NCBI GenBank assembly: GCA_900457075.1
Contig: UGYN01000002.1
Location: 3,534,001 to 3,598,000, forward strand
Reading direction: 5' to 3'
Length of the DNA stretch: 64,000 nt
Source: Serratia quinivorans
Lineage (GTDB): Bacteria; Pseudomonadota; Gammaproteobacteria; Enterobacterales; Enterobacteriaceae
Part shown: positions 49,122 through 58,722 of the stretch, piece by piece
Numbering within the stretch: position 1 is the stretch's first letter
How the letters are laid out: every line of letters starts with the position of its first letter
Position numbers and translations under genes: made by a program
The notes under the pieces: generated by a model
The model's database searches: none
Told to the model about the DNA's origin: nothing
The model's input: only the letters and a program-made list of their open reading frames with translations

Positions 49122-50720
49122 CTAACGGGTAGCAGGCTTTTTGATAGTGCCGGTGCTGGCATTTTTTCCCGCTGTTGCAGGATATATTTCCGCAATGCGT
49201 AAGGTATAAACCATTGTGGCGTTGGGCGGCACGCTTGGCGGGTAGCCCTTGGCACCGTAAGCCAGTTCAGGCGGAACAACCAGCGTTAAGGAACCGTGGT
49301 TCTTCAATTGGCCAAGCGCCTCACTAAACAACGGTGGGAACTGAGCTATAGGCTGCGAGAGCACGGCTCCGCTGCTCTCCATATCCTGGATCACCGTGCC
49401 GTCGGTCAAAGTTTCCTTAATCACTACGTCCAACGTCGCGCCTGGGCTGACGGCGCTATCCCCCGGCATAATCGACTCTATACCAGGCACCGGAGGCCGT
49501 TTGCCGGACATTCTTGTCCTGACGAAAGTGGGTCAGGTAACTGTCCCCTTTTTTGGCCTGTTCGGACATCACTTTATCGCGGGCCGATGTCACCTGCTTT
49601 TCTGATGCTTCCAGTGCAAGGTTAAGCTCGTCATCGGTCATTTTTTTATGCCCGACAAAGGTGTCGATAATGCCGGTCAGCATGATTTGCTTGTCAGTAC
49701 TCACACCCCATTTTTGTCGTTCATTCTGCATTTGCAAAATTTCTTCGCCTAAAGATACCCCTGCGGCATAATTCTGCCGTGATTGCTGATCTGCGAGGAT
49801 CTCGGGGGTAACCGCGGGGGGCGTTCGCTCCTGTAACTGGTTTATCTCTGTGCGTAAACCAGCCAGTTCCGCGACTTTGCTTTCCAGTGAGGTTTGTACC
49901 GCAAGATGCTGGTTTTGCAATTTATCTTGCTGTTGGCGTTGGCTGTCATTTTTGCCATTAATTGCAATCAGCTGCTCTTTCAAATTTTCGTTACTTAGGC
50001 TGAGCACGCGATGATCCTCGATCGATTTGGCGAGGTTGGCCTGTAACACCGTTTTGTCATCGGTCATTGCTTGCAAGCGCGTGTTCAGCGCATCGGCGGT
50101 GGTCGCGGCATTTTTTCAGCCTGCGCCGTGGTGGCCACCAACTGTGCCTGTAAGGTGGTGACTTGCGTTTTGAGTGCCTTATTGTCTAATCGTGTTTTTT
50201 GCTCACGGGCGGTAATGGTGTCCAAATCTTGCTGCGCATGTGTAAGGTTGGCCACCGCCTGCTGTTCTGTCGGCGTTATCGCCAGCGCCTGCCGCAGGCC
50301 TTGCGCCAATCGGCCTAGTTCATTGAGGTCTGGCACGAGCACTTTTGCTGTTGGTGGAGCTGCTGCACTTTGGTCATCCACTTTTTTTTGCAAAGCCAGC
50401 AGTTGTTGTTTCAACTGGAGATTGGCGATGCGCTCGCGCTGCAACTCGGCTTCTTTGGTTTGCCAACGCAAGGTATTAGCCGGTGCTTTCTGTTGCGCGG
50501 CATTTTTTTTTACCGGCGTTTTTTTAGTTCCTTCACCTTTTTCCACCGTTGGGGCTTTTTCTTCTGCGGCCTGGCTATTGTTGCCCTGATACTGTTCGGC
50601 AAACTGCAACAGGGCGGGCACGCCAGCTAGCGCAAAAGAAGGCAACAGGGCGTAGCTGCCGACAATGCAGTAGGCGAATGCCGAGTAGCGCAGACCGGTC
50701 AATAAAAAGCGGGCGTTCAT
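49122..50720 (-). pseudogene. Coiled-coil FKBP-type peptidyl-prolyl isomerase, two frameshifts
   Basis: Three consecutive frames (50720-50085, 50076-49456, 49511-49122) make one exported protein of about 532 residues. Part 1 has a signal peptide (YALLPSFALA) and coiled coils. Part 2 continues the coiled coil and has an FKBP N-terminal dimerisation domain (NYAAGVSLGEEIL, MTDDELNLALEASE). Part 3 is the FKBP catalytic core (LVVPPELAYGAKGYPPSVPP, NATMVYTLRI). A missing A in the A6 run (plus strand T, 50111-50116) and an extra G in the G5 run (plus strand C, 49460-49464) explain both breaks. First ATG overlaps the lipoprotein stop by four bases. Confidence 0.8.
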
Positions 50721-51124
50721 CTCAGTGCCTCGCCGCGTTCGGCCAGGCTGGACAGCACCGCCTGGTTGATTTGCGCACAGAGTAAATTGACGCGATAGCG
50801 GTATAAGGCGTCGACCGTATCCTGAGTTTCCGTATTGACGTGCGTTCGCAGATTGGCGTATTGAGCCGCGCCGCTCATCAGGCGATCAAAAGCCTGCTTA
50901 CTTTGCGTATAGCTTTCCGTTTTTAGGCTGCTCAATGCTTCCAGATCCCTCTGGCATTGCTGCAAGCGCTGCGCTTCCATTTCAGCACGTGGATCGACCG
51001 CTTGCACTTTGGCCGCCGGTTTTGTCGTGTTTTTCTTTTGATTCTGGCAACCGTTCAACAGCACTATGACTGCCAGCACTGCGCAGCCTAAAACGGTCGA
51101 TTTGTTGAGCGCACTGATCTTCAT
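50717..51124 (-). CDS. Small lipoprotein of the fimbrial locus
   Basis: A 135-residue lipoprotein (lipobox VLLNGC). The mature part is helical and charged (MEAQRLQQCQRDLEALSSLK, YRVNLLCAQINQAVLSSL) with two further Cys. The ATG ending at 51124 starts the signal peptide. It overlaps the FKBP gene by four bases and follows the LuxR gene, so the three form one operon. No known family. Confidence 0.68.
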   Translation of the reverse strand: MKISALNKSTVLGCAVLAVIVLLNGCQNQKKNTTKPAAKVQAVDPRAEMEAQRLQQCQRDLEALSSLKTESYTQSKQAFDRLMSGAAQYANLRTHVNTETQDTVDALYRYRVNLLCAQINQAVLSSLAERGEALR

Positions 51125-51176
51125 TTTTATTCGCTTCCCTTGCTCTTTGTTGTTATGTACAAACCATAACCGCCGA

Positions 51177-51833
51177 TTAGCCAACCAACGATATCGGTCG
51201 ATAGGCTGTCGGTTGTCGGTATACCCGAACAAAATTAAGCCCGCCGTTGAGCAGCCAATAATTCAATTCAATATTTTTTATTAGATTGAGTTTTCGCATC
51301 ACCGTACGTTTATGCGCACTGACGGTTTTCTCACTGATTTTAAGGTGACGGCCAACCGCGCCTGGGTTAATCCCCAGGGACAAATAACGCATCACTTCGT
51401 ATTCCCTGGCAGACAGGGTGCTATTAGTTAAATCTCCAACTACAGACTCCGGTAGTGGTGCAGTCACCTCATCAATAGAGGTTAACATCGCCTCCAGCAA
51501 AGCAAGGATGTTACGGGCCGGCAATTTACGGCTGATGGTCCTGATTCTTTCCCCTTTTTCGATATCGCCGAGCACTATTTGTTGGTTACTTTCCTCAATG
51601 ATAAATACGCACTGTCGCGGTGAGAAAAAACGCTGATAAATTTCGAGCGGTATCGTATTTTCGTGGGTTACGGCGGATAAAAAGATCACATCAGCAGTGT
51701 GCTTGTACAGCAGGCTTTCTGTGATATTCACCTTAATGCCCAGGCCGTGAAAGTAGCCAAACAGGCTCTGCCGCAGACCTTCTGTGAAGTACCGGTTTTG
51801 ATCGGACAGTAAAATAGTCAGCGTTGGCGTCAT
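51177..51833 (-). CDS. LuxR-type regulator (fimbrial locus, left copy)
   Basis: A 218-residue regulator with an atypical receiver-like N-terminus (LTILLSDQNRYFTEGLRQSL) and a C-terminal LuxR helix-turn-helix (TLSAREYEVMRYLSLGINPG, KTVSAHKRTVMRKLNL). The ATG ending at 51833 was chosen because it aligns with the paralogue at 62806; earlier ATGs exist up to 51965. With the paralogue at the other end it brackets the pilus genes. Confidence 0.75.
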   Translation of the reverse strand: MTPTLTILLSDQNRYFTEGLRQSLFGYFHGLGIKVNITESLLYKHTADVIFLSAVTHENTIPLEIYQRFFSPRQCVFIIEESNQQIVLGDIEKGERIRTISRKLPARNILALLEAMLTSIDEVTAPLPESVVGDLTNSTLSAREYEVMRYLSLGINPGAVGRHLKISEKTVSAHKRTVMRKLNLIKNIELNYWLLNGGLNFVRVYRQPTAYRPISLVG

Positions 51834-52192
51834 TGCGATACTTCTCATCGTTCCTTGGCAAGGTGATTCTGTTTTTACTCGGTTGCTACTTTCCATAAGT
51901 CCATCATTGCTGGGTGTAACGCAGCTCGCAGGCGGGTTTATCATGTGGGTAATGGTATTGCTCATGGCAGTGTGTTGGCAAAATAATCTTATTAAATGAT
52001 GTTTTATGGTTTTTTATTTCAATTATTTTTGATTATTAGTTTTTTACTCTTATTTGATGTGTGCTGGAGCTTGGGTTTATTTTTTTGTATCGTCACTAAT
52101 GTGCGTGCCACGCCAATGATTAATGGATTATCTCGCAGCCGCTGTTGGTTATTCGGAGATGTTAAGCAGGGGGAGTTGCGAAAGAGGAGAGC

Positions 52193-52217
52193 CCGTCGCG
52201 ACCCAAGGCCGCGACGG
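52193..52217 (-). terminator. Hairpin after the FidL-like gene
   Basis: CCGTCGCG and CGCGACGG form an 8-bp stem with a 9-base loop; on the minus strand it is followed by a CT-rich run. Weak terminator candidate. Confidence 0.45.
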
Positions 52218-52223
52218 TGCAGT

Positions 52224-52718
52224 TTAGTTTTTAATAACACAAATCAGGTAAGGGCTCGTGAATGATTTAATAAACATAGTATTGTCATTAAGCATTACCA
52301 TGTTGACGTGGAGGTCTACCCCGAGTTTTTGTGGCATAAAGTAATTTTGCCAAATTTCATCCGGTGTATTGTCTGTCACACGGGTTATTTCTTTGGTGAA
52401 AGTGATTTTTTTCATCCCATTTAATATCATGGATGAACTGTTAAAGTTAACTTGGCGAGAGAGCGCATAGATATTTCCGTTTGTTTCTACTGTTCCCCTG
52501 ACGATGAAAAAACCATGTTCGTTATCGACAAGTGAGATAACCTGGGTAGCGTTGATGACAATCGGCATGGCCTTGTTATTTTGCCAGAAACTTGACTGGG
52601 AAAAATTGGTTTCGCATGTAAAAGGTGGGGTGTTTCCCCCGCTATGGCTGAACATAAGCCAGGGAAGAAAGAAACTGAGAGAGAGCGCGAGTAAGGCCAA
52701 AACAAATTTTTTTTTCAT
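52224..52718 (-). CDS. FidL-like membrane protein
   Basis: A 164-residue protein with one N-terminal hydrophobic helix (FVLALLALSLSFFLPWLMFS) and a periplasmic domain. It directly follows the MarT-like gene with overlapping junction, as fidL does with marT in Salmonella. The ATG ending at 52718 is preceded by GAGTGATAAAA. Role probably in support of the MarT-like sensor. Confidence 0.65.
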   Translation of the reverse strand: MKKKFVLALLALSLSFFLPWLMFSHSGGNTPPFTCETNFSQSSFWQNNKAMPIVINATQVISLVDNEHGFFIVRGTVETNGNIYALSRQVNFNSSSMILNGMKKITFTKEITRVTDNTPDEIWQNYFMPQKLGVDLHVNMVMLNDNTMFIKSFTSPYLICVIKN

Positions 52719-52723
52719 TTTTA

Positions 52724-53659
52724 TCACTCTATCTTCTTGAAATTTTGACAGTGGCTATAGTGATCGTTGTCGATAACATCGCAAACGGAAAGTAAGGTAA
52801 TGTTGTTTAACTTGCTTTTATATTTCTGCTCGACATAGGAAATATCTCGCCTTACGGTTTTACAATCGACATTCTGTTCGGCAATCTGCGCTTTAACCCT
52901 TTGCATCAGTCCGACAGAACGCTCGGCGTCGCCCAAAGTGGAAACGACACATTGATTTTCTTGATAGAGGAAAACTGCCGCAGGCTTTGGATAGAATACA
53001 AATGTTGATACTGCAGCCGTGCCAATAGCGGCTGCGAGCAAAAGAATCAGTGCCCTGACATTTTGCTTTTTGCTGTTTTTGGGCAGGGGAGGATTATTAT
53101 CCTGCTGTTGCGCATGGCATTGCTGAGGTAGTGCGAGGGGAGGCTCGGGTGCTGCTTTTTCTTCAATGACCGCATTAACGAAATGGTTATCGCTCTCGAC
53201 CTTATCGACAGCGGGCTCATTCGCCGTCGGTTTTTCTTCCGTTACGCTGTCAGCCTCGCTTGGCAGTAATGCCTCTTCGGCGCTTTTGGCCAGCGTTGGG
53301 ATGTCCTCCTCTGCAAATTGTGCAAAGCCGTCGACCGCCTGAACCTCGGCATTCATCATAAAGCCCACTTTGGGAATGGTCAGGATGATTTTCTTGGCCA
53401 TACCCAAGGAGCTAAAAGCTTTGCGCAGCTCACTGATACAGTTATTCAAACTGGCATTGGAGTCGGCAAAGCCGTAGTCGGTCCAGACCCGGGTGAGCAG
53501 ATTGTCCCGGCTTATCTCTGTCCCGTTGTTTTTTATTAATTCAATAAGTAGCCGTGCGGCTGGGTTAGTCAGGTCTATAAATATTTTCTCATCGTCATAA
53601 AACGAGAGACACTTTTTATTAGCATCAAAAATAATGGACAGGTTTATCAGGTATTTCAT
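52724..53659 (-). CDS. ToxR/CadC-like membrane regulator (MarT/YqeI-type)
   Basis: A 311-residue protein with an N-terminal OmpR-type winged helix (residues ~1-105, ISRDNLLTRVWTDYGFADSN, ILTIPKVGFMM), a Pro/Glu-rich linker, one transmembrane helix (ALILLLAAAIGTAAVSTFVF, near residue 205) and a small periplasmic domain with four Cys. This is the ToxR/CadC one-component layout, and the following gene is FidL-like. It is divergent from the major pilin gene with 411 bp between, so it is the best candidate activator of the fimbrial operon. Confidence 0.8.
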   Translation of the reverse strand: MKYLINLSIIFDANKKCLSFYDDEKIFIDLTNPAARLLIELIKNNGTEISRDNLLTRVWTDYGFADSNASLNNCISELRKAFSSLGMAKKIILTIPKVGFMMNAEVQAVDGFAQFAEEDIPTLAKSAEEALLPSEADSVTEEKPTANEPAVDKVESDNHFVNAVIEEKAAPEPPLALPQQCHAQQQDNNPPLPKNSKKQNVRALILLLAAAIGTAAVSTFVFYPKPAAVFLYQENQCVVSTLGDAERSVGLMQRVKAQIAEQNVDCKTVRRDISYVEQKYKSKLNNITLLSVCDVIDNDHYSHCQNFKKIE

Positions 53660-54070
53660 TTTTATTTTCTTATTAATTCAATGGTTTTTTGGTGTTGTCG
53701 TAACCAAGATGGCTGGCTTGGTTGGGAATGAATCTACAAGATAAATCCTAGTTTGGTCAAATTTGTTTTTTTTGTGTTTTTATATTTATTTTTCAATGGC
53801 AACAATTAATTAATTGACTGGTTGTTTTTTAATCATTGTGGACGCAAGCGCTAATTAAATCCATATAATTAGTTTTAAAATCTGTTTTTTGTTAATTTTG
53901 TGGATTAAATTGTCGCAACTGTTAGTTATGGTTACCATTTGTTTCGTTGCCAGGGAGTGTGAGTACTGGTGATGGGATAAGTTGAGGTTTATTTAATTAC
54001 AAAATCCTTCTTATCCTTAATCTGAATGCGGTGACTTACTAACTAATTAGTTTTAATAGGATATTAATAA
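53660..54070. promoter_or_regulatory. Very AT-rich control region of the fimbrial operon
   Basis: 411 bp of T- and A-rich DNA between the divergent regulator and major pilin genes, typical of H-NS-bound fimbrial promoters. AGGATATTAATA precedes the pilin start. I found no inverted repeat pair or invertase gene that would indicate a switch of the mrpI kind. Confidence 0.55.
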
Positions 54071-54619
54071 ATGAAATTGAATAAAATCATGATGGCAGCG
54101 GTACTGGCATTTGGCGCTGTGTCTGTGGCACAGGCTGCTGATATCAAGGATCAAGGACACGGTACCGTTACTTTCACCGGTTCTATTATTGATGCGCCTT
54201 GTTCTATCGATCCAGCCTCTATTGACCAGACTGTCGACCTGGGCGCGGTATCTAACGTGGCTTTGACTGATGGCGGTAGATCCAAGCCTCAGAACTTCGA
54301 CATTAAACTGGTGAACTGCTCCGTAGAGACAGGTAAAACTGTGACCACCACCTTCAACGGGCCAGCAGGTGGCATTAAAGGCAGTTTGGGTATGACCGGT
54401 ACCGCCAAGGGGGCCAGCATTATGATGACTGATGGCAACAGTAATGTGATTGAACTGGGTACAGCAACGACTGCGCAGGCTCTTACAAATGGCAATAACA
54501 CTCTGTTGTTCACAGCTTATCTGCAAGGCAACCCAAATGGGACTGAGCCAGAAGCTAAAAACGTAATTGTAGCAGGTGACTTTAAGAGCGTAAGCAACTT
54601 CACCCTCAACTACCCATAA
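54071..54619 (+). CDS. Major fimbrial subunit (MrpA-like)
   Basis: A 182-residue pilin with a signal peptide (ALAFGAVSVAQAAD) and the immunoglobulin-like pilin fold lacking one strand. Typical pilin blocks: GTVTFTGSIIDAPCSIDPAS, with a disulphide to the Cys in IKLVNCSVE, and the ending SNFTLNYP that fits chaperone recognition. It is the first gene of the operon and has the strongest ribosome-binding context. Similar to MrpA of Proteus MR/P fimbriae. Confidence 0.87.
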   Translation: MKLNKIMMAAVLAFGAVSVAQAADIKDQGHGTVTFTGSIIDAPCSIDPASIDQTVDLGAVSNVALTDGGRSKPQNFDIKLVNCSVETGKTVTTTFNGPAGGIKGSLGMTGTAKGASIMMTDGNSNVIELGTATTAQALTNGNNTLLFTAYLQGNPNGTEPEAKNVIVAGDFKSVSNFTLNYP

Positions 54620-54698
54620 GCTCCAGATTGTTCCGCTCAATGCATGCGGGGTTCCCGCATGCATTTCTCACGAAGTTTGCCGCTGATGGAGTGGGCTA

Positions 54699-55238
54699 AT
54701 GTTGCCGAAAGTGCAGTGTGTGGTGGTTTCTTCCCTGTTGTTCATGGTGTCTGGCAGCCTGGCTTGGTCGGCAACCCCGGCAGGATGGGGGCGTGTCAAC
54801 ATGCAAGGATCTATCATTGAAACGGCGTGCGCCATTGATACCCAAAGCCGCGACCAGACGATTGATATGGATACCGCGCCGGTCAGCCAGATAGCGCGTG
54901 ACGGCCAGGGTGTCAGTCGCCCGTTCAGCATTCGGTTGGTTAACTGTGTTTTGGGCCGCATCGATCCAAGGCTGCCGGACTGGCAGCGCTTTCAGGTGAC
55001 CTTTGACGGTCGCGCTGACACCGGCGGGTTCGGTGTTGAAGGCGAAGCGAATGGCGTGGCGCTGCAAATTACCGATGCCGGCGGCAATATCGCCAACCCA
55101 GGGCAGGCTCTGCCCGCCGGCGAAATTATCCCCGGCGATAAAACGCTGAACTATTCGATGCGTCTGGTGGGGAATAATCAAGTCTTAAAGGCCGGGGAAT
55201 ATTATTCCACCTTGCGCTTTAAAATGGATTATTACTGA
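54699..55238 (+). CDS. Fimbrial minor subunit (MrpB/PapH-like anchor)
   Basis: A 179-residue pilin with a signal peptide (SSLLFMVSGSLAWSATPAG), the motif NMQGSIIETACAIDTQSRDQ and the C-terminal YYSTLRFKMDYY. In the MR/P layout the gene between major pilin and usher encodes MrpB, the likely base anchor; PapH has the same role. GGAG is seven bases before the start. Confidence 0.8.
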   Translation: MLPKVQCVVVSSLLFMVSGSLAWSATPAGWGRVNMQGSIIETACAIDTQSRDQTIDMDTAPVSQIARDGQGVSRPFSIRLVNCVLGRIDPRLPDWQRFQVTFDGRADTGGFGVEGEANGVALQITDAGGNIANPGQALPAGEIIPGDKTLNYSMRLVGNNQVLKAGEYYSTLRFKMDYY

Positions 55239-55363
55239 GGTTATTTGTGGCTCTGCCACCCGTGTTTTTGCGTATTTATTTTTCCATGCCGGATCATTGG
55301 TGTGGCGAATTTTAATGTGTATTGACAGCGAATTACTGCGTGATAAATAAAGGCCTGAGGATT

Positions 55364-57901
55364 ATGGATAACCCGTCTTTGATTGCATTTCCGTCCCGCC
55401 CGCGGTTGCTGGGGATATTGGTTTCCATTATTTTGGGTGGAGGTTGTTATTACGCCTATGCGGATGACATTCAATTTAATACCGATGTGCTGGACGTCAA
55501 AGATCGCAACAATATCGATCTGGACCAGTTCTCTCGTGGCGGCTATATCATGCCGGGCGATTACAGCATGAAAGTGCGCATCAATAAGCAAGAGCTGCCG
55601 GAACAGCCGATCACTTTTTATGTGCCGGACAATGATCCAAAAGGCAGTGAAGCCTGTATTACACCAGCAATGGTCGAACAGTTCGCGATCAAGCCCGCGC
55701 TGCAAGACAAACTGACCTGGTGGCACCAGGGGCAGTGCCTGGTCAGTACCAGCCTGGATGGCATGGAGGCGCGGGCAGAGCTGGGCACCGCCACTCTGTA
55801 CGTCAGTCTGCCGCAGGCTTACCTGGAATACAGTGCGGAGAACTGGGATCCGCCGTCACGCTGGGATGAAGGCATTCCCGGGTTGTTGGTGGATTATTAT
55901 CTCAATGCTCAAACGCAGCGCCAGCAAAAACAGGGCACGCAAGATTATAACCTCAGCGGTAACGGCACTGTGGGGGCCAACATGGGGGCCTGGCGCCTGC
56001 GCGCAGATTGGCAAGCCCGGGTTGATCATCAAACCGGGTCGGATCAGTCCTCGCAGAATAAATGGGACTGGAGCCGCTATTACGCCTACCGGGCGATCCC
56101 GAGCCTCGGTGCCAAGATGACCGTCGGCGAGAACTCCCTGTACTCCAATATTTTTGACAGTTTCCGCTTCGCCGGTGCCAGTTTGATCAGCGACGACAGC
56201 ATGTTGCCGCCAAATCTGCGCGGTTATGCACCGGAAGTGACCGGGGTGGCACGTACCAACGCCAAAGTGGTGATCAGCCAGCAGGGGCGGGTGGTGTACG
56301 AGACCCAGGTCGCGGCCGGGCCGTTCCGTATTCAGGACATCAACGACGCGGTCAGCGGCCAGTTGGACGTGCGGGTGGAAGAGCTGGATGGCAGCGTGCA
56401 GCAGTTCAAGATGGACACGGCCAGCATTCCCTACCTGACCCGACCGGGCCAGGTGCGTTACAAGGTGGCCAGCGGCCGACCTTCGGACTGGCAGCACCGC
56501 GTTAACGGCCCGGTGTTCGCCACCGGGGAGTTTTCCTGGGGCGTGAGTAACGGCTGGTCACTGTATGGCGGCGGTGTGGCGGGCGGTGATTACAACGCGT
56601 TGGCACTGGGCGTGGGGCGTGACCTGCTGATGTTTGGTGCTCTGTCGTTTGATGTGACCGAGTCGCGCGCGCAATTGCCGTATGAGGGCCAGACGCTGAC
56701 CGGCGGCTCGTACAGGCTGCAGTATTCCAAGCGTTTTGACGAGACCGACAGCCAGGTGACCTTCGCCGGTTACCGCTTCTCGGAGCAGGACTTCCTGTCG
56801 ATGAGCGAATACCTGGATGCACGTAACTACGGTGCCCGCTCGGGCAGTAGCAAGGAGCGGTACAACATTACCTTTAACCAGCAGTTCCGTGACCTGGGGT
56901 TGAGTGCCTATCTCGACTACAGCCACCAAACCTATTGGGACCGCCCGGCTAACGACAGGTACACCCTGACGTTGTCGCGCAACTTTGATTTTGGCCGGTT
57001 CCGTAACCTGAGCCTGTCGGCAACCGCGTACCGTAACAAGTACAACAACACCAATGACGACGGCATGTACCTGTCGCTGTCGGTGCCCTGGGGCAACAGT
57101 GGTTCAGTCAGCTACAGCGGCAGCGTTAACCGCAACGACAACAGCCATGAGGTCGGGTACTACGATCGGCTGGAGAACGGCGACAGTTACCAGATCAGCA
57201 GCGGTTGGGCGCGCAGTGGGGGGACCGCCAACGGCTATTACAGCCACCAGGGGGATATTGCTCAGGTTAACGCCAACGCCAGCTATCAGGACGGACGTTA
57301 TTCGTCACTGGGCGTGTCGGTACAGGGCGGGGCTACTGCCACGCTGGAAGGCGCAGCGCTTCACCGCAGCAGCATGATCGGCGGCACCCGCATGTTGGTG
57401 GATACCGACGGCGTGGCGGGTATCCCGATCCGCGGATACGGGGGAAGCAACCTGTCTAACCGCTTTGGCAAGGCGGTGGTGGCAGACGTCAGCAGCTATT
57501 ACCGCAACCAGGTAAGCATTGACCTGAATACCCTGCCGGAAAACGCCGAGGCCACCCAGTCGGTGGTGCAGGCCACCCTGACCGAGGGCGCGATTGGCTA
57601 CCGTCAATTTGCGGTCATCGCCGGTGAAAAAGCCATGGCGGTGATTCGCCTGGCGGACGGCTCCACGCCGCCGTTCGGTGCGACGGTATTGAACACTAAA
57701 AAGCAGGAGGTTGGGATGGTTAACGACGCAGGCAGCGTTTACCTGAGCGGCATTAACCCGGGTGAACAGATGACGGTGCACTGGAGCGGTAAACCGCAGT
57801 GCCAACTGACGCTGCCACCGCAGATCCCGAACAGCGGCACTACCGATTTACTGTTGCCTTGCATGCTGATAGCTCAGGTAGCAGAAGCACAGACGCTTTA
57901 A
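55364..57901 (+). CDS. Fimbrial outer-membrane usher (MrpC/PapC/FimD family)
   Basis: An 845-residue usher. In order: signal peptide, N-terminal pilin-chaperone binding domain (FNTDVLDVKDRNNIDLDQFS), 24-stranded pore with the plug domain, and C-terminal domains (GMVNDAGSVYLSGINPGEQM). The frame is intact over 2.5 kb. ATG at 55364 was chosen, as an upstream TTG would add non-signal residues; the spacing from GAGG to the ATG is short. Confidence 0.92.
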   Translation: MDNPSLIAFPSRPRLLGILVSIILGGGCYYAYADDIQFNTDVLDVKDRNNIDLDQFSRGGYIMPGDYSMKVRINKQELPEQPITFYVPDNDPKGSEACITPAMVEQFAIKPALQDKLTWWHQGQCLVSTSLDGMEARAELGTATLYVSLPQAYLEYSAENWDPPSRWDEGIPGLLVDYYLNAQTQRQQKQGTQDYNLSGNGTVGANMGAWRLRADWQARVDHQTGSDQSSQNKWDWSRYYAYRAIPSLGAKMTVGENSLYSNIFDSFRFAGASLISDDSMLPPNLRGYAPEVTGVARTNAKVVISQQGRVVYETQVAAGPFRIQDINDAVSGQLDVRVEELDGSVQQFKMDTASIPYLTRPGQVRYKVASGRPSDWQHRVNGPVFATGEFSWGVSNGWSLYGGGVAGGDYNALALGVGRDLLMFGALSFDVTESRAQLPYEGQTLTGGSYRLQYSKRFDETDSQVTFAGYRFSEQDFLSMSEYLDARNYGARSGSSKERYNITFNQQFRDLGLSAYLDYSHQTYWDRPANDRYTLTLSRNFDFGRFRNLSLSATAYRNKYNNTNDDGMYLSLSVPWGNSGSVSYSGSVNRNDNSHEVGYYDRLENGDSYQISSGWARSGGTANGYYSHQGDIAQVNANASYQDGRYSSLGVSVQGGATATLEGAALHRSSMIGGTRMLVDTDGVAGIPIRGYGGSNLSNRFGKAVVADVSSYYRNQVSIDLNTLPENAEATQSVVQATLTEGAIGYRQFAVIAGEKAMAVIRLADGSTPPFGATVLNTKKQEVGMVNDAGSVYLSGINPGEQMTVHWSGKPQCQLTLPPQIPNSGTTDLLLPCMLIAQVAEAQTL

Positions 57902-57934
57902 CCCAGAATTCACTTTTTAAACGAGTAACAGACC

Positions 57935-58684
57935 ATGATTTTGATGAACAAAACCACAGTAATCAGTGCGCTACTGTTGAGCGCACTGGCGGCACAGCAG
58001 GCTCAGGCCGCGATTGCACTGGACCGCACCCGGGTAATTTTCAACGGCGACAGCAAGTCGGTGAGCCTGAACATCAGCAATGAGAACAAACAGCTGCCGT
58101 ACCTGGCGCAAGGCTGGATTGAAGACGCGCAGGGCAACAAAATCGTCAGCCCGTTGACGGTGCTGCCACCGGTGCAGCGGGTGGAGCCGGGGGCCAAAAG
58201 TCAGGTCAAGGTACAAGGGCTGCCAGCGGCTGCCGGGCTGCCACAGGACCGCGAGTCGCTGTTCTATTTCAACCTGCGGGAAATTCCACCGAAGAGCGAC
58301 AAGCCGAACACCCTGCAACTGGCGCTGCAGACTCGCATCAAACTGTTCTACCGCCCGAAGGCCATTGCGGTGACCAACAGCGAAGCGGCGGTGCCGTGGC
58401 AGGAGCAGATCACCCTGAGTAAACAGGGCGACAAGTACCAGGTGAGCAACCCGACCCCGTACTACGTGACTCTGGTTGACGCCAGCAGCAAAAAAGACGG
58501 TGCCAGTGCGCCAGGCTTTGAACCGCTGATGGTCGCACCCAAGAGCAGCGACACCCTGAGTGTCAGTGCCGCAGCGCTCGGTGCCACGCCGGTACTGACC
58601 TATGTGAATGACTACGGTGGCCGCCCGCAATTGACCTTCCGCTGCAGCGGTGCGTCTTGTCAGGTGAATGCGGATAAAAAATAA
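57935..58684 (+). CDS. Periplasmic fimbrial chaperone (MrpD/PapD family)
   Basis: A 249-residue chaperone with a signal peptide and the PapD signatures: IALDRTRVIFNGDSKSVSLN at the start and RESLFYFNLREIPPK before the F1-G1 region. Lys and Arg for binding the pilin C-terminus are in place. It stabilises pilins in the periplasm and delivers them to the usher. 33 bp after the usher stop. Confidence 0.92.
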   Translation: MILMNKTTVISALLLSALAAQQAQAAIALDRTRVIFNGDSKSVSLNISNENKQLPYLAQGWIEDAQGNKIVSPLTVLPPVQRVEPGAKSQVKVQGLPAAAGLPQDRESLFYFNLREIPPKSDKPNTLQLALQTRIKLFYRPKAIAVTNSEAAVPWQEQITLSKQGDKYQVSNPTPYYVTLVDASSKKDGASAPGFEPLMVAPKSSDTLSVSAAALGATPVLTYVNDYGGRPQLTFRCSGASCQVNADKK

Positions 58685-58722
58685 CGGGTAACGCCCGCGA
58701 GCTAAACGGCCAGGAGAGCAGC

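Noticed and set aside
53660-54070. Invertible fimbrial promoter as in mrp or fim
   Set aside because: I found no inverted repeat pair flanking the promoter and no site-specific recombinase gene in the window.
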